Assembly (NCBI RefSeq): GCF_022049065.2
Contig: NZ_CP095743.1
Coordinates: 1,565,001-1,629,000, forward strand
Reading direction: 5' to 3'
Length of the DNA: 64,000 bases
Source: Niallia sp. Man26
GTDB lineage: Bacteria; Bacillota; Bacilli; Bacillales; Cytobacillaceae
Position numbers and translations under genes: made by a program. Every line of letters begins with the position of its first letter. The first letter of the stretch is position 1. The notes under the pieces are model-generated. The model was given only the letters and a program-made list of their open reading frames with translations. It searched no databases and had not been told where the DNA came from. Positions 63,938 through 64,000 of the stretch are shown piece after piece.

Positions 63938-64000
63938 TCTGAAAAGTCTTGCAGATTTCCCGGGCAATGGCGCAATCGTAGGAAATACACAAAAAAAACG

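Overview
The window is about 64 kb of low-GC chromosome from an endospore-forming member of the Bacillaceae. Signs of this are the cotE-mutS-mutL block, a CsbD gene behind a sigma-B-type promoter, an RsfA-like protein, three DUF3231 proteins, purine-rich ribosome binding sites, TTG/GTG starts, and regulatory RNAs typical of Firmicutes (T-box, c-di-GMP-I riboswitch, LicT-type RAT). A Niallia/Bacillus-like host is a guess from general character only. There is no rRNA, tRNA, CRISPR array, prophage or intact insertion sequence. Most of the window is ordinary housekeeping and accessory chromosome with dense small transcription units ending in strong hairpins.

Layout. 0.1-5.3 kb: TPR protein, nucleoside phosphorylase, a TetR-controlled SMR efflux pair, ArsR regulator, DUF418 membrane protein. 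5.5-6.6 kb: a small acidic/proline leader ORF followed by corA. 6.9-9.8 kb: MHS transporter, ornithine cyclodeaminase-like enzyme, XRE-cupin regulator. 10-17 kb: two DUF3231 proteins, a HAD-GNAT fusion, an ABC-F resistance ATPase behind a transcription attenuator, acetyltransferases. 17.4-18.85 kb: rtcB, split by a 260-nt group I intron. 19-29 kb: YkuS, EamA transporter, AraC regulator, cupin, arylamine N-acetyltransferase, LdcB-like peptidase, BrnQ with a CodY-like box, YisL, DUF1275. 29-36 kb: MFS transporter, HAD phosphatase, third DUF3231, truncated haemoglobin, histidine phosphatase, then a c-di-GMP-I riboswitch over a ketoacyl synthase-like/STAS-like gene pair. 36.2-41.5 kb: cotE, mutS, mutL. 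42-46.5 kb: MATE exporter with divergent TetR and three operator copies, an MFS transporter under a T-box, CsbD. 47.7-53.2 kb: HAD phosphatase and a LicT/EIIBCA/GH1 beta-glucoside operon with RAT sites. 53.4-55.8 kb: TetR and a two-component flavin monooxygenase. 56.9-62.4 kb: a VanRS-like two-component system driving a BceAB-type ABC transporter plus a degenerate metallophosphoesterase. The window ends in an RpiR-type regulator that appears frameshifted.

The most notable finding is the self-splicing group I intron (17612-17871) inside the RNA ligase gene rtcB. The gene encodes a normal 396-residue protein only after removal of the intron, which interrupts the codon just before the metal-binding Asp-Ile-Gly-Cys motif. 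Second is the corA leader, which combines an EPEPE-containing peptide, a hairpin that hides the corA ribosome binding site, and a competing pairing. This resembles the Mg-sensing MgtL leader in logic. Further RNA-level control is seen at the ABC-F gene, the T-box MFS gene, the c-di-GMP operon and the bgl operon.
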